Shown in pieces: positions 52,668 to 63,192 of a DNA stretch of 64,000 nucleotides (positions are counted from its first letter, which is position 1; each line of letters starts with the position of its first letter). The notes beneath the pieces are model-generated. The model was not told the origin of the DNA. It was given only the letters and a program-made list of their open reading frames with translations, and searched no databases. The stretch spans positions 248,001-312,000 of the forward strand of contig NZ_JACHFZ010000002.1 of the NCBI RefSeq assembly GCF_014202075.1, in the 5' to 3' direction. The stretch comes from Brevundimonas basaltis. GTDB lineage: Bacteria > Pseudomonadota > Alphaproteobacteria > Caulobacterales > Caulobacteraceae. A program made the translations under genes and the position numbers.

Positions 52668-53108
52668 ATGGTGCTGGTTCGCGGCGCAGCGATCGCCCTG
52701 ATCGCCTCGGGTCTGATGCTGGGCGGATGCGGCGGGATCCCGGGCTTTGGCGGCGGGTCCAAACCCGCGACGGGGGCCCAGACGGGCATCGGCGTCAACG
52801 CCTTCCTCTGGCGCGCCACGCTGGACACGCTCAGCTTCATGCCGCTGGCCAGCGCCGACCCGTGGGGCGGCGTCGTCAACTATGACTGGTACACCGATCC
52901 CCAGACCCCGAACGAGCGCTTCAAGGCCACCGTGTTCATCCTCGACACCCGTCTGCGCGCCGACGCGCTGAACGTCACGGTGACCAAGGAAGTCCGCGAC
53001 GCGACCGGCGGGTGGGTCGGCGCTCCGGTGGCCGCCCAGACCGAGACCGATCTCGAGAACGCGATCCTGACCAAGGCGCGCCAGCTCAACCTTTCCACCG
53101 CCCGCTGA
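52668..53108 (+). CDS. DUF3576 lipoprotein
   Basis: 146 residues. Lipobox LGGC (Cys21) follows a good signal (MVLVRGAAIALIASGLM). The mature part IGVNAFLWRATLDTLSFMPL and DPWGGVVNYDWY, then RADALNVTVTKEVRD, identifies DUF3576, widespread in alphaproteobacteria just upstream of leuS. Function unknown; the alpha/beta end suggests a periplasmic-facing domain. It is probably co-transcribed with leuS (64-base gap). Confidence 0.88.
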   Translation: MVLVRGAAIALIASGLMLGGCGGIPGFGGGSKPATGAQTGIGVNAFLWRATLDTLSFMPLASADPWGGVVNYDWYTDPQTPNERFKATVFILDTRLRADALNVTVTKEVRDATGGWVGAPVAAQTETDLENAILTKARQLNLSTAR

Positions 53109-53172
53109 TCCCTTCTTCCCGACCACAGCCTCCTCAAGGCCGCGCCCTTCAGGAGCCGCCTGAAAGATCGCC

Positions 53173-55725
53173 GTGGCCCGATACGAGCCCAAGACCGCAG
53201 AACCCCGCCAACAGGCCCGCTGGGCGGAGGCCGACGCCTTCCGAACGCCGACCGCGGAAACGGGAAGGCCGAAATACTATGTCCTGGAGATGTTCCCTTA
53301 CCCGTCGGGGAACATCCACATGGGTCACGCCCGCAACTATGTGATGGGCGACGTCGTGGCCCGGTCGAAGCGGGCCCAGGGCTTCGACGTGCTGCACCCG
53401 ATGGGCTGGGACGCCTTTGGCCTGCCGGCCGAGAACGCCGCCATCGAGCGCGGCGTCCATCCCGGCGACTGGACCTGGTCGAACATCGCCACGATGCGCG
53501 AACAGCTCAAGCTTCTCGGCCTGTCGCTCGACTGGTCGCGCGAGTTCGCCACCTGTGACCCGGCCTACTACGGCAAGCAGCAGGCCTGGTTCCTGGAGTT
53601 GTTCCAGCGCGGCCTCGTCTATCGCAAGGACTCGGTGGTCAACTGGGACCCGGTCGACAACACCGTGCTGGCCAATGAGCAGGTCGTCGACGGTCGCGGC
53701 TGGCGCTCTGGCGCGGTGGTCGAGAAGCGCAAGCTGAACCAGTGGTTCCTGCGCATCACCGATTACGCTGACGATCTGATCGAGGGGCTGAAAGAGCTGG
53801 AAGGACGCTGGCCCGACAAGGTCCGGCTGATGCAGGAGAACTGGATCGGCCGTTCGAAAGGGCTGCAGATGACCTGGCGCTGGGCCGGCGACGCGCCCCG
53901 TTCGGCTCCGGATGGACTCGAAATCTATACGACGCGTCCCGACACCCTGTTCGGCGCCTCTTTCATGGGCATCGCCCCGGACCACCCGGTCGCCCGCGCC
54001 ATCGCCGAAACCAGCCCGGACGCCGCCGCCTTCATCGCCGAGTGCCGCAAGGGCGGTTCGACCCAGGCCGAGATCGAACAGGCCGAGAAGATCGGCTTCG
54101 ACACCGGCCTGAAAGTCCTCCACCCGTTCGACGGCCGTGAGGTCAGCGTCTGGATCGCCAATTTCATCCTGTCGGAATACGGCACAGGCGCCATCTTCGG
54201 CTGTCCGGCTCACGACCAGCGTGACCTGGACTTTGCGCGCAAATACGATTTGCCCGTTATCCCGGTTGTGAGACCTGAGGGGGCTGGTGAAAACTTTTCT
54301 GTCGGAACAGAAGCTTATGTTGGCCCAGGCTCGATCTTCCACTCCGACTTCCTGAACGGTCTCGACATCGAGACAGCCAAGGTCCAGGCCATCGCCCGCG
54401 TCGAGGCGGCCGGTCAGGGACAGGGCGCGACCATTTATCGCCTGCGCGACTGGGGCGTCAGCCGCCAGCGCTACTGGGGTTGCCCGATCCCGATCGTCCA
54501 CTGTCCGTCCTGCGGACCCGTGCCGGCGGCCGACCTGCCGGTGGAGCTGCCGAAGGATGTGACCTTCGATACGCCGGGCAATCCGTTGGACCGGCATCCG
54601 ACGTGGAAGCACGTCAACTGCCCGTCGTGCGGAGCCGCGGCGGTGCGGGAGACCGACACGCTCGACACCTTCGTCGACTCCAGCTGGTATTTCGCCCGCT
54701 TCGCCGATCCGACCGCCGACGAGCCGATCTCGAAGGCCGCCGCCGACAGATGGCTACCGGTCGACCAGTATATCGGCGGGGTCGAGCACGCCGTCCTGCA
54801 TCTGCTCTACGCCCGCTTCATCTCCCGCGCCCTGTCCGACGCGGGCCTGATGAACGTCCGCGAGCCCTTCGCCGGCCTGTTCACCCAGGGCATGGTCATC
54901 CACGAGACCTATCGCCGCGCCAACGGCGCCTGGGTGGAACCGACCGATGTCGAGCTGATCCACGAGGGCGGCGTTCGCTCGGCCCGCCAGTTGTCGACCG
55001 GGGAGCCCCTGATCATAGGCGACATCGAGAAGATGTCGAAGTCGAAGAAGAACGTCGTCGCCCCGCAGGAGATCGTGGACACCCATGGCGTCGACGCCGG
55101 CCGCCTGTTCGTCCTGTCGGACAGCCCGCCCGAGCGGGACGTGCAGTGGACCCCCGGCGGCGTCGAGGGCGCCAGCCGCTTTGTCCAGCGCGTCTGGGCC
55201 GAGGTTGATGGCTTCGATCCGGCCTTCGCTGGCGACGAACAGGCCAACGCTTCCCTCGTCCGCGAGACACACAAGGCCATCAAGGCCGTGTCCGAAGGCA
55301 TCGCAGGCTTCCGCTTCAACTCGGCGATCGCCAAACTCTACGCCTTCGTCGCCACCGTTCGGGATCACGGCAAGGCCGGTGGCGAGGCCCGGCGGCAGGC
55401 GCTGTCGGCCCTGCTGCGACTGGTCGCGCCCTTCACGCCGCACCTCGCCGAGGAAGGCTGGACGCGGCTCGGCGAAGCAGGGATGATCCTTGATGCGCCG
55501 TGGCCTGAGTATGATCCGGCGCTGGCGGCCGACGACGAGGTCATTCTGCCCATCCAGGTCAACGGCAAGCGTCGCGGCGAGATCCGCGTCGCCCGCGGGC
55601 TGGAGCCGGCCGAGGTCGAGGCCATCATCCTCGCCGACGCCGACGTGCAGGCGCGCCTGGAGGGTCAGACGGTGAGGAAGATCGTGGTGGTCAAGGACCG
55701 CATCGTCAATCTGGTGGTCGGGTGA
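53173..55725 (+). CDS. leuS: Leucyl-tRNA synthetase
   Basis: A class Ia synthetase, 850 residues, starting at GTG ([17 protein letters not shown]). The HIGH motif is HMGH (49-52), KMSKS is at 620-624, and the CP1 editing domain (about 220-420) contains the [11 protein letters not shown] segment and the HDQRDLDFA acid motif. Codons 357-387 inside the editing domain are strikingly AT-richer than the rest (about 51% G+C by hand count) with rare codons such as AGA and ACA. Its stop overlaps the lptE start. Confidence 0.97.
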   Translation: MARYEPKTAEPRQQARWAEADAFRTPTAETGRPKYYVLEMFPYPSGNIHMGHARNYVMGDVVARSKRAQGFDVLHPMGWDAFGLPAENAAIERGVHPGDWTWSNIATMREQLKLLGLSLDWSREFATCDPAYYGKQQAWFLELFQRGLVYRKDSVVNWDPVDNTVLANEQVVDGRGWRSGAVVEKRKLNQWFLRITDYADDLIEGLKELEGRWPDKVRLMQENWIGRSKGLQMTWRWAGDAPRSAPDGLEIYTTRPDTLFGASFMGIAPDHPVARAIAETSPDAAAFIAECRKGGSTQAEIEQAEKIGFDTGLKVLHPFDGREVSVWIANFILSEYGTGAIFGCPAHDQRDLDFARKYDLPVIPVVRPEGAGENFSVGTEAYVGPGSIFHSDFLNGLDIETAKVQAIARVEAAGQGQGATIYRLRDWGVSRQRYWGCPIPIVHCPSCGPVPAADLPVELPKDVTFDTPGNPLDRHPTWKHVNCPSCGAAAVRETDTLDTFVDSSWYFARFADPTADEPISKAAADRWLPVDQYIGGVEHAVLHLLYARFISRALSDAGLMNVREPFAGLFTQGMVIHETYRRANGAWVEPTDVELIHEGGVRSARQLSTGEPLIIGDIEKMSKSKKNVVAPQEIVDTHGVDAGRLFVLSDSPPERDVQWTPGGVEGASRFVQRVWAEVDGFDPAFAGDEQANASLVRETHKAIKAVSEGIAGFRFNSAIAKLYAFVATVRDHGKAGGEARRQALSALLRLVAPFTPHLAEEGWTRLGEAGMILDAPWPEYDPALAADDEVILPIQVNGKRRGEIRVARGLEPAEVEAIILADADVQARLEGQTVRKIVVVKDRIVNLVVG

Positions 55726-56210
55726 TGGGCGCGCGGGCCGCGGCGCTTGTCTCGTTCGCGGGACTGATGCTCGCCGGTTGCGGCTTCACGCCGCTGTACG
55801 GCGAGACCGGGGTCGGCTCCAGCCTGTCACGCATCGCCGTCACCACCCAGGACGACCGCCTCGGTTACCGGTTGCGCGAACAGCTTGAGGATGCGCTGGG
55901 TCGCGACGCCTCCCAGGCCCCCCTGTGGCGGCTCGAGACCACGGCGGAACAGACCCGCCGCCCGCTCGGTCGACGGATCGACGCCACCGCGACCCGCTAC
56001 GAACTGACCGTGCGGGGTTCGTGGACCCTGACCCCGGTGGGGGGCGGTCCGCCCCTGTCGGGCGTCCAGACCGTGACCACCACCTATGCCGCCGCCGACC
56101 AGCCCTACGCCGCCATCGCCGCCCAGCAGGACGGTGAGGACCGAGCCGCGGCCGGGCTGGCCCGCCAGATCCGGCTGGAGCTGCTGCGGGCCCTGCCGGA
56201 CCATCCATGA
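55725..56210 (+). CDS. lptE: LPS-assembly lipoprotein LptE
   Basis: 161 residues. A signal with lipobox LAGC (Cys19), then CGFTPLYG, the classic LptE N-terminus. LGYRLREQLEDAL and RYELTVRGSWTL fit the alpha-beta fold that plugs the LptD barrel. The ATG overlaps the leuS TGA; a GTG one codon earlier is possible. It continues into holA, the conserved leuS-lptE-holA order. Confidence 0.93.
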   Translation: MGARAAALVSFAGLMLAGCGFTPLYGETGVGSSLSRIAVTTQDDRLGYRLREQLEDALGRDASQAPLWRLETTAEQTRRPLGRRIDATATRYELTVRGSWTLTPVGGGPPLSGVQTVTTTYAAADQPYAAIAAQQDGEDRAAAGLARQIRLELLRALPDHP

Positions 56211-56220
56211 TCCGCCGGCC

Positions 56221-57273
56221 ATGATCCTTGCGAAACGGCCCGAGGTCGATCGCTTCCTCAAATCGCCCGACCCGGCGGTGCGCGCCGCCGTCATCCACGG
56301 CAAGGATCGCTCCGGCGTGGCCGAGCGCGCCACGCTGCTCTGCAGGGCGATCACCCCCGACCTCAACGACCCGTTCAATGTCACCGTCCTGACCGACAGC
56401 GACATCGACGGCGACGAGACGCGGCTGGACGAGGCGTTGACGGCCCTGTCGATGATCGGGGGCCGCCGGCTGGTGCGCGTGCGGCTCGGGTCCGAGAAGG
56501 CCTCGATCGACAAACAGGTCGCCGCCGCCCTCAAGGCCCACGCCGAGGGGGCCTACAACCCCGACGCCATGCTGGTGATCGAGGCCGGGGCGCTGGGGCG
56601 CGACTCCGCCCTGCGCAAGGCGGCGGAGGCGTCCAGCGCCGCCGTGGGCATCGCCTGCTACGAGGACGAAACGGGCGACGTGGCCCGGATGACGCGCGAG
56701 GCGCTCGCCGCCGACAAGGTCGGCCTGACCCAGGACGCGCTGGACCGCTTCGTAGCCCGCCTGCCCCGCGAACGCGGCCTGATGCGGCAGGAGATCGAGC
56801 GATTGGCGCTCTACATCGGCCCCGGCTCGGGCAAGACCATCGACGTCGCCGAGCTGGAGCTGCACCTCGGGGTCGAGCCCGACGCCTCCCGGCAGGACGC
56901 CGCCCTGCAGGCGTTCGGCGGTCGGCCCGCCCCGGCCCAATCCGGACTTCGCCGGGCCCTCGCCGAGGGGGAGTCGCCGGTGATGGCGGTGCGCCAGGCC
57001 TCGATCCATCTCGGCAAGCTGCGCCGCATCAATGTGCTGCAGTCCAACGGCGCGGGCGCCAAGGAGGCCGCCAAGGCCGCCGGCGTGTTCTGGAAACAGG
57101 AGGCGGAGATGCTGCGCCAGGCGCGCAGCTGGCGACTCGAGGACCTCGACAAGGTTCTGGACAGCGTCAACGCCGCCGACATCGCCACCAAGACGACCGG
57201 TTCCCCCGACCAGCTGATCGCCGAACGCCTGCTGCTGGAAATCTCGGCCCGGGCGCGACGGTTGGGCCTTTAG
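56221..57273 (+). CDS. holA: DNA polymerase III delta subunit
   Basis: A clamp-loader subunit that opens the beta clamp. 350 residues. Start at MILAKRPEVDRFLKSP, the usual alphaproteobacterial form; VIHGKDRSGVAERATLL is the N-terminal ATPase-like part and VRQASIHLGKLRRIN with the final LLEISARARRL the C-terminal collar. It is convergent with the small basic gene; they end on adjacent bases. Confidence 0.93.
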   Translation: MILAKRPEVDRFLKSPDPAVRAAVIHGKDRSGVAERATLLCRAITPDLNDPFNVTVLTDSDIDGDETRLDEALTALSMIGGRRLVRVRLGSEKASIDKQVAAALKAHAEGAYNPDAMLVIEAGALGRDSALRKAAEASSAAVGIACYEDETGDVARMTREALAADKVGLTQDALDRFVARLPRERGLMRQEIERLALYIGPGSGKTIDVAELELHLGVEPDASRQDAALQAFGGRPAPAQSGLRRALAEGESPVMAVRQASIHLGKLRRINVLQSNGAGAKEAAKAAGVFWKQEAEMLRQARSWRLEDLDKVLDSVNAADIATKTTGSPDQLIAERLLLEISARARRLGL

Positions 57274-57459
57274 CTAGCCCCGCTTCGAGGCTTTTCGGAA
57301 GGCCGGCTTGGCCAGGGCGACATTGCGCGCCTTCTGGGCCTTCTCTTCGGCCCGCTGCCCGCCCTGAAGGCCGGTATGGGCCGGTCCGCCCGCCGCCCGC
57401 TTGGCGGCGAGCGCCTTTTTCATGGCTTCGGCGGTCGGATTCGCGGGCTTGTCGGTCAT
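57274..57459 (-). CDS. Small basic protein of unknown function
   Basis: 61 residues, rich in Lys, Ala and Arg (AEAMKKALAAKRAAGG..., KARNVALAKPAFRKASKRG), probably partly helical at the ends. I start at MTDKPANPT; an upstream ATG (57507) adds 16 residues overlapping the parB end. The end touches holA. It may bind nucleic acid (inference from charge only). Confidence 0.6.
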   Translation of the reverse strand: MTDKPANPTAEAMKKALAAKRAAGGPAHTGLQGGQRAEEKAQKARNVALAKPAFRKASKRG

Positions 57460-57482
57460 CCGATCATCCTCGCACGGTTCTC

Positions 57483-58376
57483 TCAGCCGCGCATCAGGCG
57501 ACGGCACAGCTCGTCCAGCTGTTCCAGCGTGCCGTAGCGCAGGGTCAGTTCACCCTTGCCGCCGCGATCCGCCAACTGGACCTGAAGACCCAGCGCGTCG
57601 GTGAGGTCCTGCTCCAGCGCCGCGATGTCGGCGCCGCCTTCGCCGCCGCTGCCGCTCGACCGCGTCTTCGCCTTGCCGGGCTTCGGTCCCTCGGCGGCCC
57701 GCCGCGCCATCGCCTCGGTCTGGCGCACGTTGAGGCCCTCGTTGACGATCTGCTCGGCGAGCGCGGCCGGGTTGGGGGCGGTGATCAGCGCCCGGGCATG
57801 GCCCGCGCTCAACTTGCCGTGCCGCACATACCACAGCACCTCCTCGGGCAGCTGCAGCAGCCGCAGGGTGTTGGCGACATGGCTGCGGCTCTTGCCGACC
57901 ACGCCAGCGACGGCGTCTTGGGTGCGGCCGAACCGCTCCATCAGCATCCGATAGGCGTCGGCCTCCTCGAGCGGATTGAGGTCGGCGCGCTGCACGTTCT
58001 CGATGATCGCCACCTCGAACACGGCGATGTCGTCCATCTCGCGGACGATGACCGGAACCTGGCTCAGGCGCGCCAGCTGGGACGCCCGCCAGCGACGCTC
58101 GCCGGCCACGATCTGCCAGACACCGTCCTGGTTCGGCTGCGGCCGCACGAGGATGGGCTGCAGCACCCCCTTGTCGCGGATCGACTCGGCCAGTTCGGTC
58201 AGTTCCGTCTGGTCGAAGATTTTGCGCGGCTGATCCGGATTGGGTTTCAACGACTCGATCGGGGCCATCTGGACGCCCGACGCCGCGACCGAGCCGTCGA
58301 TCGGCACGGCCTCCCCCGCCTGTTCCCCCAAAAGGGCCGACAACCCCCGGCCCAGACCGCGCTGACGTTCGCTCAA
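57483..58376 (-). CDS. parB: Chromosome partitioning protein ParB
   Basis: A CTP-dependent DNA clamp that loads at parS. 297 residues. The CTP-binding box AGERRWRASQLA (91-102) and the ENVQRADLNPLEEA segment belong to the N-terminal domain; the central helix-turn-helix (TQDAVAGVVGKSRSHVANTL) reads parS; a C-terminal dimerisation domain ends the chain. It follows parA on the same strand. It should load at the three parS sites in this window. Confidence 0.97.
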   Translation of the reverse strand: MSERQRGLGRGLSALLGEQAGEAVPIDGSVAASGVQMAPIESLKPNPDQPRKIFDQTELTELAESIRDKGVLQPILVRPQPNQDGVWQIVAGERRWRASQLARLSQVPVIVREMDDIAVFEVAIIENVQRADLNPLEEADAYRMLMERFGRTQDAVAGVVGKSRSHVANTLRLLQLPEEVLWYVRHGKLSAGHARALITAPNPAALAEQIVNEGLNVRQTEAMARRAAEGPKPGKAKTRSSGSGGEGGADIAALEQDLTDALGLQVQLADRGGKGELTLRYGTLEQLDELCRRLMRG

Positions 58377-58404
58377 GAGACTGATTCCACTTCGAAAGTT
58401 TTCA

Positions 58405-59217
58405 TCACGCGGCCTGCAACCGCCGGGTCTTCTCGCGCGCCACCACCTCGCGGGCGAGGCGCAGATAGGCCTGACTGCCGGCGCATTTCAGGTCGTAGAT
58501 CAGGGCGGGCTTGCCGAACGAGGGCGCCTCCGAGACCCGCACGTTGCGGGGGATGACCGCCTCATAGACCTTGTCGCCGAAATGCGAGCGTACGTCCGCG
58601 GCGACCTGGCCCGACAGGGCGTTTCGTCGATCGTACATGGTCAGCACCAGCCCCTGTATCTCCAGCGACGGATTGAGGCTCTGCCGCACCATCTCGATGG
58701 TCTTCATCAGCTGGGTCAGGCCTTCGAGCGCGAAGAACTCGCACTGTAGCGGCACCAGCACGGCGTCGGCGGCGGCCATGGCGTTCAGGGTGAGCAGGTT
58801 CAGCGACGGCGGACAGTCGATCAGGACGTAGTCATAGCGGGCCTGCCCCTCGGCCCCCTGCCCCCCCAGGGCGTCCCGGAGGCGATAGGATCGACGGTCG
58901 GCCTGGCTCAGTTCGATTTCCACCCCGGACATGTCGGCGTCCGCGGGAATGATATGCAGGCCCGGCACCGCCGTCGGAACCGCAGACTCGTCGACCGAGC
59001 GGCCGTCCACGATGACGTCGTAGATGGTCACCCGCCGTGTTTCACGTGGAACACCCAAGCCCGTGGACGCATTGCCCTGCGGGTCCATGTCGACAATCAG
59101 CACCTTCTCGCCGATCGCGGCCAGGGCCGTGCCGAGGTTGATCGCCGTGGTCGTCTTGCCGACCCCGCCCTTCTGGTTCGAGACGGCGAGGACGCGAGTC
59201 TTACCGGTTGTGGACAC
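58405..59217 (-). CDS. parA: Chromosome partitioning ATPase ParA
   Basis: A Walker-type ATPase that drives the origin toward the new pole. 270 residues. The deviant Walker A KGGVGKTT is at 16-23; DMDPQGN and IDCPPSL follow. Its N-terminal codons overlap the rsmG 3' end by 17 bases. A parS site lies inside the gene near codons 55-60, a known arrangement in related genomes. Confidence 0.97.
   Translation of the reverse strand: MSTTGKTRVLAVSNQKGGVGKTTTAINLGTALAAIGEKVLIVDMDPQGNASTGLGVPRETRRVTIYDVIVDGRSVDESAVPTAVPGLHIIPADADMSGVEIELSQADRRSYRLRDALGGQGAEGQARYDYVLIDCPPSLNLLTLNAMAAADAVLVPLQCEFFALEGLTQLMKTIEMVRQSLNPSLEIQGLVLTMYDRRNALSGQVAADVRSHFGDKVYEAVIPRNVRVSEAPSFGKPALIYDLKCAGSQAYLRLAREVVAREKTRRLQAA
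59038..59053. other. parS site 1 (inside parA)
   Basis: TGTTTCACGTGGAACA matches the palindromic ParB consensus TGTTTCACGTGAAACA with one base different from it (G for A at position 12). It lies within parA codons. Confidence 0.9.
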
Positions 59218-59821
59218 GGCGGAGGCTCCGGACGGAAACGATACGGCCGCGCGGATCGCTGCGCGAGACGGAAAGGCTGCTGTCGAAATGCCAGACCTTG
59301 CGGGCTTCGATCAACTCAGCCTCGGCCTTTTCCCCCTTGAGAAACAGCCCCTGTGCGCCGCGCTGTAGATAAGGCTGTGCATAGGCGATCAGCTTCTCCA
59401 TCGGCGCCACCGCCCGGGCCGTGACGACATCGACCTTAAGCCTCTGCGCCTCGGCGCGGCCGTTGATCACCGTGGCCGGAAGGGACAGTTCATTGACGAC
59501 GGACTGAAGAAAGCGGCAGCGTTTGCCCAAGCTGTCGACCAGCCAGACATGGGCGTCAGAGCGGTCCTTCAGCAGGATCGCCAGCACGATGCCGGGAAAG
59601 CCCGCCCCGGCCCCAAGGTCGGCCCACGTCCGCGCGTCCCCCGCCGGCTTCAGCAGCTGGGCCGAGTCCCAGATGTGTCGGTTCCAGACGTCCGGCAGGG
59701 TGTCGGGGCCGATCAGGTTCATCACGGCATTGGCCTCGGCGAGCCGCTCGATGAAGGCTTCGAGGTCGGCGATGCCCGCCGGCGTCGCGCCGGTCAGGGT
59801 CTGGAATTCCGAGGGCGTCAC
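59201..59821 (-). CDS. rsmG: 16S rRNA m7G527 methyltransferase
   Basis: Also known as GidB. 206 residues with the SAM motif [11 protein letters not shown] (67-77), preceded by [10 protein letters not shown]. Modifies G527 of 16S rRNA. It overlaps parA at its 3' end (17 bases) and mnmG at its 5' end (ATGA-type four-base overlap), which couples the five-gene cluster. Confidence 0.95.
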   Translation of the reverse strand: MTPSEFQTLTGATPAGIADLEAFIERLAEANAVMNLIGPDTLPDVWNRHIWDSAQLLKPAGDARTWADLGAGAGFPGIVLAILLKDRSDAHVWLVDSLGKRCRFLQSVVNELSLPATVINGRAEAQRLKVDVVTARAVAPMEKLIAYAQPYLQRGAQGLFLKGEKAEAELIEARKVWHFDSSLSVSRSDPRGRIVSVRSLRRVHNR

Positions 59822-61674
59822 GCCGCCACCCGGGCCCGCTTCACGTGCGACAGCAGCGCCGTCAGGGCGCCGGGCGTCATGCCTTCAATGCGGCCAGCCT
59901 GACCGAGAGTGCGCGGCTTGATCAGGGCCAGTTTCTCGCGCACCTCGTTCGAGAGGCTGCCGATGGTGGCGTAGTCGAGGTCCACCGGTATGGCCAGGGC
60001 CTCCTCCCGCCGCAGCGCCTCGGCGTCCGAGGCCTGTCGATCCAGGTAGCCGGCGTAGCCGGCGTCGATCTCGATCTGCTCGCGGACCTGACGGGGCCAG
60101 GCGGCGATTTCCGGGTGGGCGGATTCGAAGATCCTCAAGTCGACACCGGGGAAGGCGAGGAGGTCACGGATCGAGCGGCGCTGACCGTCGGCGTTGACGG
60201 CGATGCCCAGCGCGCCGGCCTCCCTGGGGGTGTAGGTCGCGCCGCGCACGAGCGCCGCCGCCTCGGCCAGCTGCGCCGCCTTGGCCCCGAAGACGGTCCG
60301 GCGCGCCTCCGAAACGATGCCCGCCTCGATGGCGAGGGGGGTTAACCGTTGATCCGCGTTGTCGGCGCGGAGCGTCAATCTGTATTCGGCCCGGCTGGTG
60401 AACATCCGGTAGGGCTCGGTCACGCCACGTGTGACCAGATCATCGATCATGACGCCTATATAGGCCTGGTCCCGGCCGAGGATGATCGGATCGGCGCCGG
60501 CGGCGGCGCGGGCGGCGTTCAGCCCCGCGATCAACCCCTGCGCGCCCGCCTCCTCATAGCCCGTGGTGCCATTGATCTGGCCGGCCAGATACAGGCCGGG
60601 CCGCTTCTTGACCTCAAGCGCCGGGGTCAGCTCGCGCGGGTCGACGAAGTCGTATTCGATGGCGTAGCCGAAGCGGAACACCTCGACCGCTTCCAGCCCC
60701 GGGATGGTGCGCAGGAAGGCGGCCTGGGTGGCGTCTGACACCGAGGTCGAGATGCCGTTCGGATAGACGGTCGGATCGTCGAGCCCTTCCGGCTCGAGAA
60801 AGATCTGGTGCGAGGGCTTGTCAGCGAAACGGACCACCTTGTCCTCGATCGAGGGGCAGTAGCGCGGCCCCCGACCGGACAGGTGGCCGCCATAGACGGC
60901 GCTGTCGCCGAGGTTGTCGGCGATGATCTGGTGCGTCTCGGCCGTGGTATGGGTGACGCCACAGGCGATCTGGGGCACGTCAATGCGATCGGTCAGGAAG
61001 CTGAAGGGCACGGGTTCGTCGTCGGCCGCCTGCATCTCCAGCCGATCCCAGGCGATGGTGCGGCCGTCGAGGCGCGCGGGGGTGCCGGTCTTGAGCCGGC
61101 CCATGACCAGGTCCGCCCCGCAGAGGTCGGCGGCCAGACCGGTCGAAGGCGCCTCGCCGTGGCGGCCGGCCGGGATGCGCTGGTCGCCCTTGTGAATGAC
61201 GCCGTTGAGGAAGGTGCCGGTCGTCAGGACCACAGCGCCGGCGCGGAACCCGGCGCCCTCCCCGGTGACCACGCCGACCACCCGGCCCTCATCGAGGATC
61301 AGGCCCTCGGCCGTTCCCGCGATCAGGGTGAGGTTCGGAGTCGCGGCCAGCTCGGCCTGCATGGCTTCGCGGTAGAGCCGGCGGTCGATCTGACTGCGCG
61401 GCCCCTGCACCGCCGCCCCCTTGGAGCGATTGAGCAGACGGAACTGGATACCGGACACGTCGCCCAATCGCCCCATGAGGCCGTCCATGGCGTCGATCTC
61501 GCGCACCAGATGGCCCTTGCCGAGCCCGCCGATGGCCGGGTTGCAGGACATCTCCCCGACCGTTTCCAGCTTCTGCGTCAGCAGGGCGGTGGCCGCACCC
61601 GCGCGGGCCGACGCCGCCGCGGCCTCGCAGCCGGCGTGCCCACCCCCAATGACGATGACGTCGAAACGCTTCAT
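59818..61674 (-). CDS. mnmG: tRNA U34 carboxymethylaminomethyl synthesis subunit MnmG
   Basis: Also known as GidA. An FAD enzyme acting with MnmE on tRNA wobble uridine. 618 residues. The dinucleotide motif GGGHAG is at 10-15; [13 protein letters not shown] and [12 protein letters not shown] follow. Start at [11 protein letters not shown]; upstream codons run into parS site 2. It is downstream of mnmE by 68 bases. Confidence 0.97.
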   Translation of the reverse strand: MKRFDVIVIGGGHAGCEAAAASARAGAATALLTQKLETVGEMSCNPAIGGLGKGHLVREIDAMDGLMGRLGDVSGIQFRLLNRSKGAAVQGPRSQIDRRLYREAMQAELAATPNLTLIAGTAEGLILDEGRVVGVVTGEGAGFRAGAVVLTTGTFLNGVIHKGDQRIPAGRHGEAPSTGLAADLCGADLVMGRLKTGTPARLDGRTIAWDRLEMQAADDEPVPFSFLTDRIDVPQIACGVTHTTAETHQIIADNLGDSAVYGGHLSGRGPRYCPSIEDKVVRFADKPSHQIFLEPEGLDDPTVYPNGISTSVSDATQAAFLRTIPGLEAVEVFRFGYAIEYDFVDPRELTPALEVKKRPGLYLAGQINGTTGYEEAGAQGLIAGLNAARAAAGADPIILGRDQAYIGVMIDDLVTRGVTEPYRMFTSRAEYRLTLRADNADQRLTPLAIEAGIVSEARRTVFGAKAAQLAEAAALVRGATYTPREAGALGIAVNADGQRRSIRDLLAFPGVDLRIFESAHPEIAAWPRQVREQIEIDAGYAGYLDRQASDAEALRREEALAIPVDLDYATIGSLSNEVREKLALIKPRTLGQAGRIEGMTPGALTALLSHVKRARVAA

Positions 61675-61725
61675 GGCCGGGGACATAGGCGAAAACGGCC
61701 GACTTCGCCACCGGCGCCGCCGGAC

Positions 61726-61741
61726 TGTTTCACGTGAAACG
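61726..61741. other. parS site 2 (between mnmE and mnmG)
   Basis: TGTTTCACGTGAAACG matches the ParB consensus in 15 of 16 bases. It ends two bases before the mnmE stop codon. Confidence 0.92.
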
Positions 61742-61742
61742 A

Positions 61743-63053
61743 TCACTTGCCGATGCAGAAGGTCGAGAAGACTTCGCCGAGGATGTCCTCGACCCCGATG
61801 GCCCCCGTGACACGGGCGAGACTGTCGGCCGCGCGCCTTAGATCATCGCCTGCCAGTTCCGGGGAGACTTCGAGAGCAAGGCGGGCGGCTTGGGCCGACG
61901 CCAGGGCCTCGGTCAGACGCCGCCGGTGTCTCTCCCGTGTGACCGCAGGGAAATCGGCCCCGGACAGGTCTGTCGCCAGCCTTGCGGCGAGCCAGTCGTG
62001 CAAGGCGCCGAGGCCTTCGCCTGTCCGGGTGCTGACACTGATCGCGTGGCGGTCGGCCGGCGGCGCGGGGCGATCCAGGTCGGACTTTGTCAGAACCAGC
62101 AGATCTTCAGGCCGAGCGAACCGGGCGGCCGGACCCTCAGGATCACCCGGCGCCCGAACCCATAGGCGGAGGTCAGCGTGTTCCGCACAGGCGCGGGCGC
62201 GCCGGACCCCCTCAACCTCGATCGGGTCGTTACTGTCGCGCAGGCCGGCGGTGTCGGACAGGGTCACAGCGTAGCCGCCGATGACCAGGTCGGCGTCGAG
62301 CACGTCCCGCGTGGTCCCGGCGATCGGGGTGACGATCGCCGCCTCGCGGGCGACGAGGGCGTTGAACAGCGACGACTTGCCGGCGTTCGTCTCGCCGATC
62401 AGCACGATGCGGTAGCCTTCACGCACCCGCTCGCCGCGCCGGCCGTCGGCCAGAGCCGTCTGAAGATCGACGATCAGGCTGTCGAGCACCGGACCGGCGG
62501 CGCGAGCCAGGTTGTCGGGGACCTCCTCGTCGGGGAAATCGATCTCCGCCTCGACGAGGGCGAGAGCCTTGAGCAGGTCCCGGCGGAAACCGGCATAGGC
62601 CTGTGACAAAGCCCCATCCAGCTGGCCGAGGGCCTGCGCCGCCTGGGCCGTCGTCTCGGCGTCGATCAGATCGGCCACGGCCTCGGCCTGGGCCAGATCC
62701 ATACGCCCGTTCTCGAAGGCCCGCCGGGTGAATTCCCCAGGCTCCGCCGGGCGCACGCCGAGCGTCACGAGTGCCTCTCCGACCGCCTCGACCACCGCGC
62801 GGCCGCCGTGGAGGTGGAGTTCGGCGCAGTCCTCGCCTGTATAGGAGTTCGGCGCGGGGAAACGCAGCACCAGCGCCTGATCGAGGGCGTGACCGTCCAT
62901 GCCAAGGGCCCGGAGCGAGGCCATGCGCGGCTTGAGATTGGAAGCTCCCAGCGTCTCCAGCGCCCTCCCGGTCCCTGACCCGGAGAGGCGGATGATGGCG
63001 ATGGCCCCGCGGCCCGGCGGGGTGGCGAGGGCGAAAATGGTGTCTGAAGTCAC
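61743..63053 (-). CDS. mnmE: tRNA modification GTPase MnmE
   Basis: Also known as TrmE. 436 residues from a GTG ([17 protein letters not shown]) with a GGGACGAG ribosome site. An N-terminal tetrahydrofolate domain, a central G domain inserted near 215-365 (GETNAGKS at 220-227, DTAGLRD, TKSD) and the C-terminal FCIGK end. An ATG five codons earlier (63068) lies within a palindromic repeat and lacks a ribosome site, so I prefer the GTG. Confidence 0.95.
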   Translation of the reverse strand: MTSDTIFALATPPGRGAIAIIRLSGSGTGRALETLGASNLKPRMASLRALGMDGHALDQALVLRFPAPNSYTGEDCAELHLHGGRAVVEAVGEALVTLGVRPAEPGEFTRRAFENGRMDLAQAEAVADLIDAETTAQAAQALGQLDGALSQAYAGFRRDLLKALALVEAEIDFPDEEVPDNLARAAGPVLDSLIVDLQTALADGRRGERVREGYRIVLIGETNAGKSSLFNALVAREAAIVTPIAGTTRDVLDADLVIGGYAVTLSDTAGLRDSNDPIEVEGVRRARACAEHADLRLWVRAPGDPEGPAARFARPEDLLVLTKSDLDRPAPPADRHAISVSTRTGEGLGALHDWLAARLATDLSGADFPAVTRERHRRRLTEALASAQAARLALEVSPELAGDDLRRAADSLARVTGAIGVEDILGEVFSTFCIGK

Positions 63054-63060
63054 GTGTCTC

Positions 63061-63184
63061 GTCCCCATGCAATGCGGACGGGGACCGTGAAGCGGCGGAG
63101 GGGCGGATCGGCATCCGGCAGCGTCAGGGACTGGCCCCTCCACCATCCTTCGGATGGTCCCCCTCCCCCGCAGGGGGAGGAGAC
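63061..63184. repeat. Large imperfect palindrome, copy B of the dispersed family
   Basis: The left arm (about 63061-63106) and right arm (about 63131-63184) share with copy A at 3796-3929 the core GGGGACC, a tip with GAAG, and GG(T/C)GGAGGGGC, plus an outer AGGAGAC end. It fills the gap between mnmE and the DUF6489 gene. Confidence 0.78.
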
Positions 63185-63192
63185 CGACCGGC

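Noticed and set aside
59838-59853. CTTCACGTGCGACA in mnmG as a fourth parS
   Set aside because: Only the CACGTG core and one flank match; the second arm lacks AAACA.
63046-63060. AGTCACGTGTCTCG near the mnmE start as parS
   Set aside because: Only the central CACGTG is shared with the consensus; flanks do not match.
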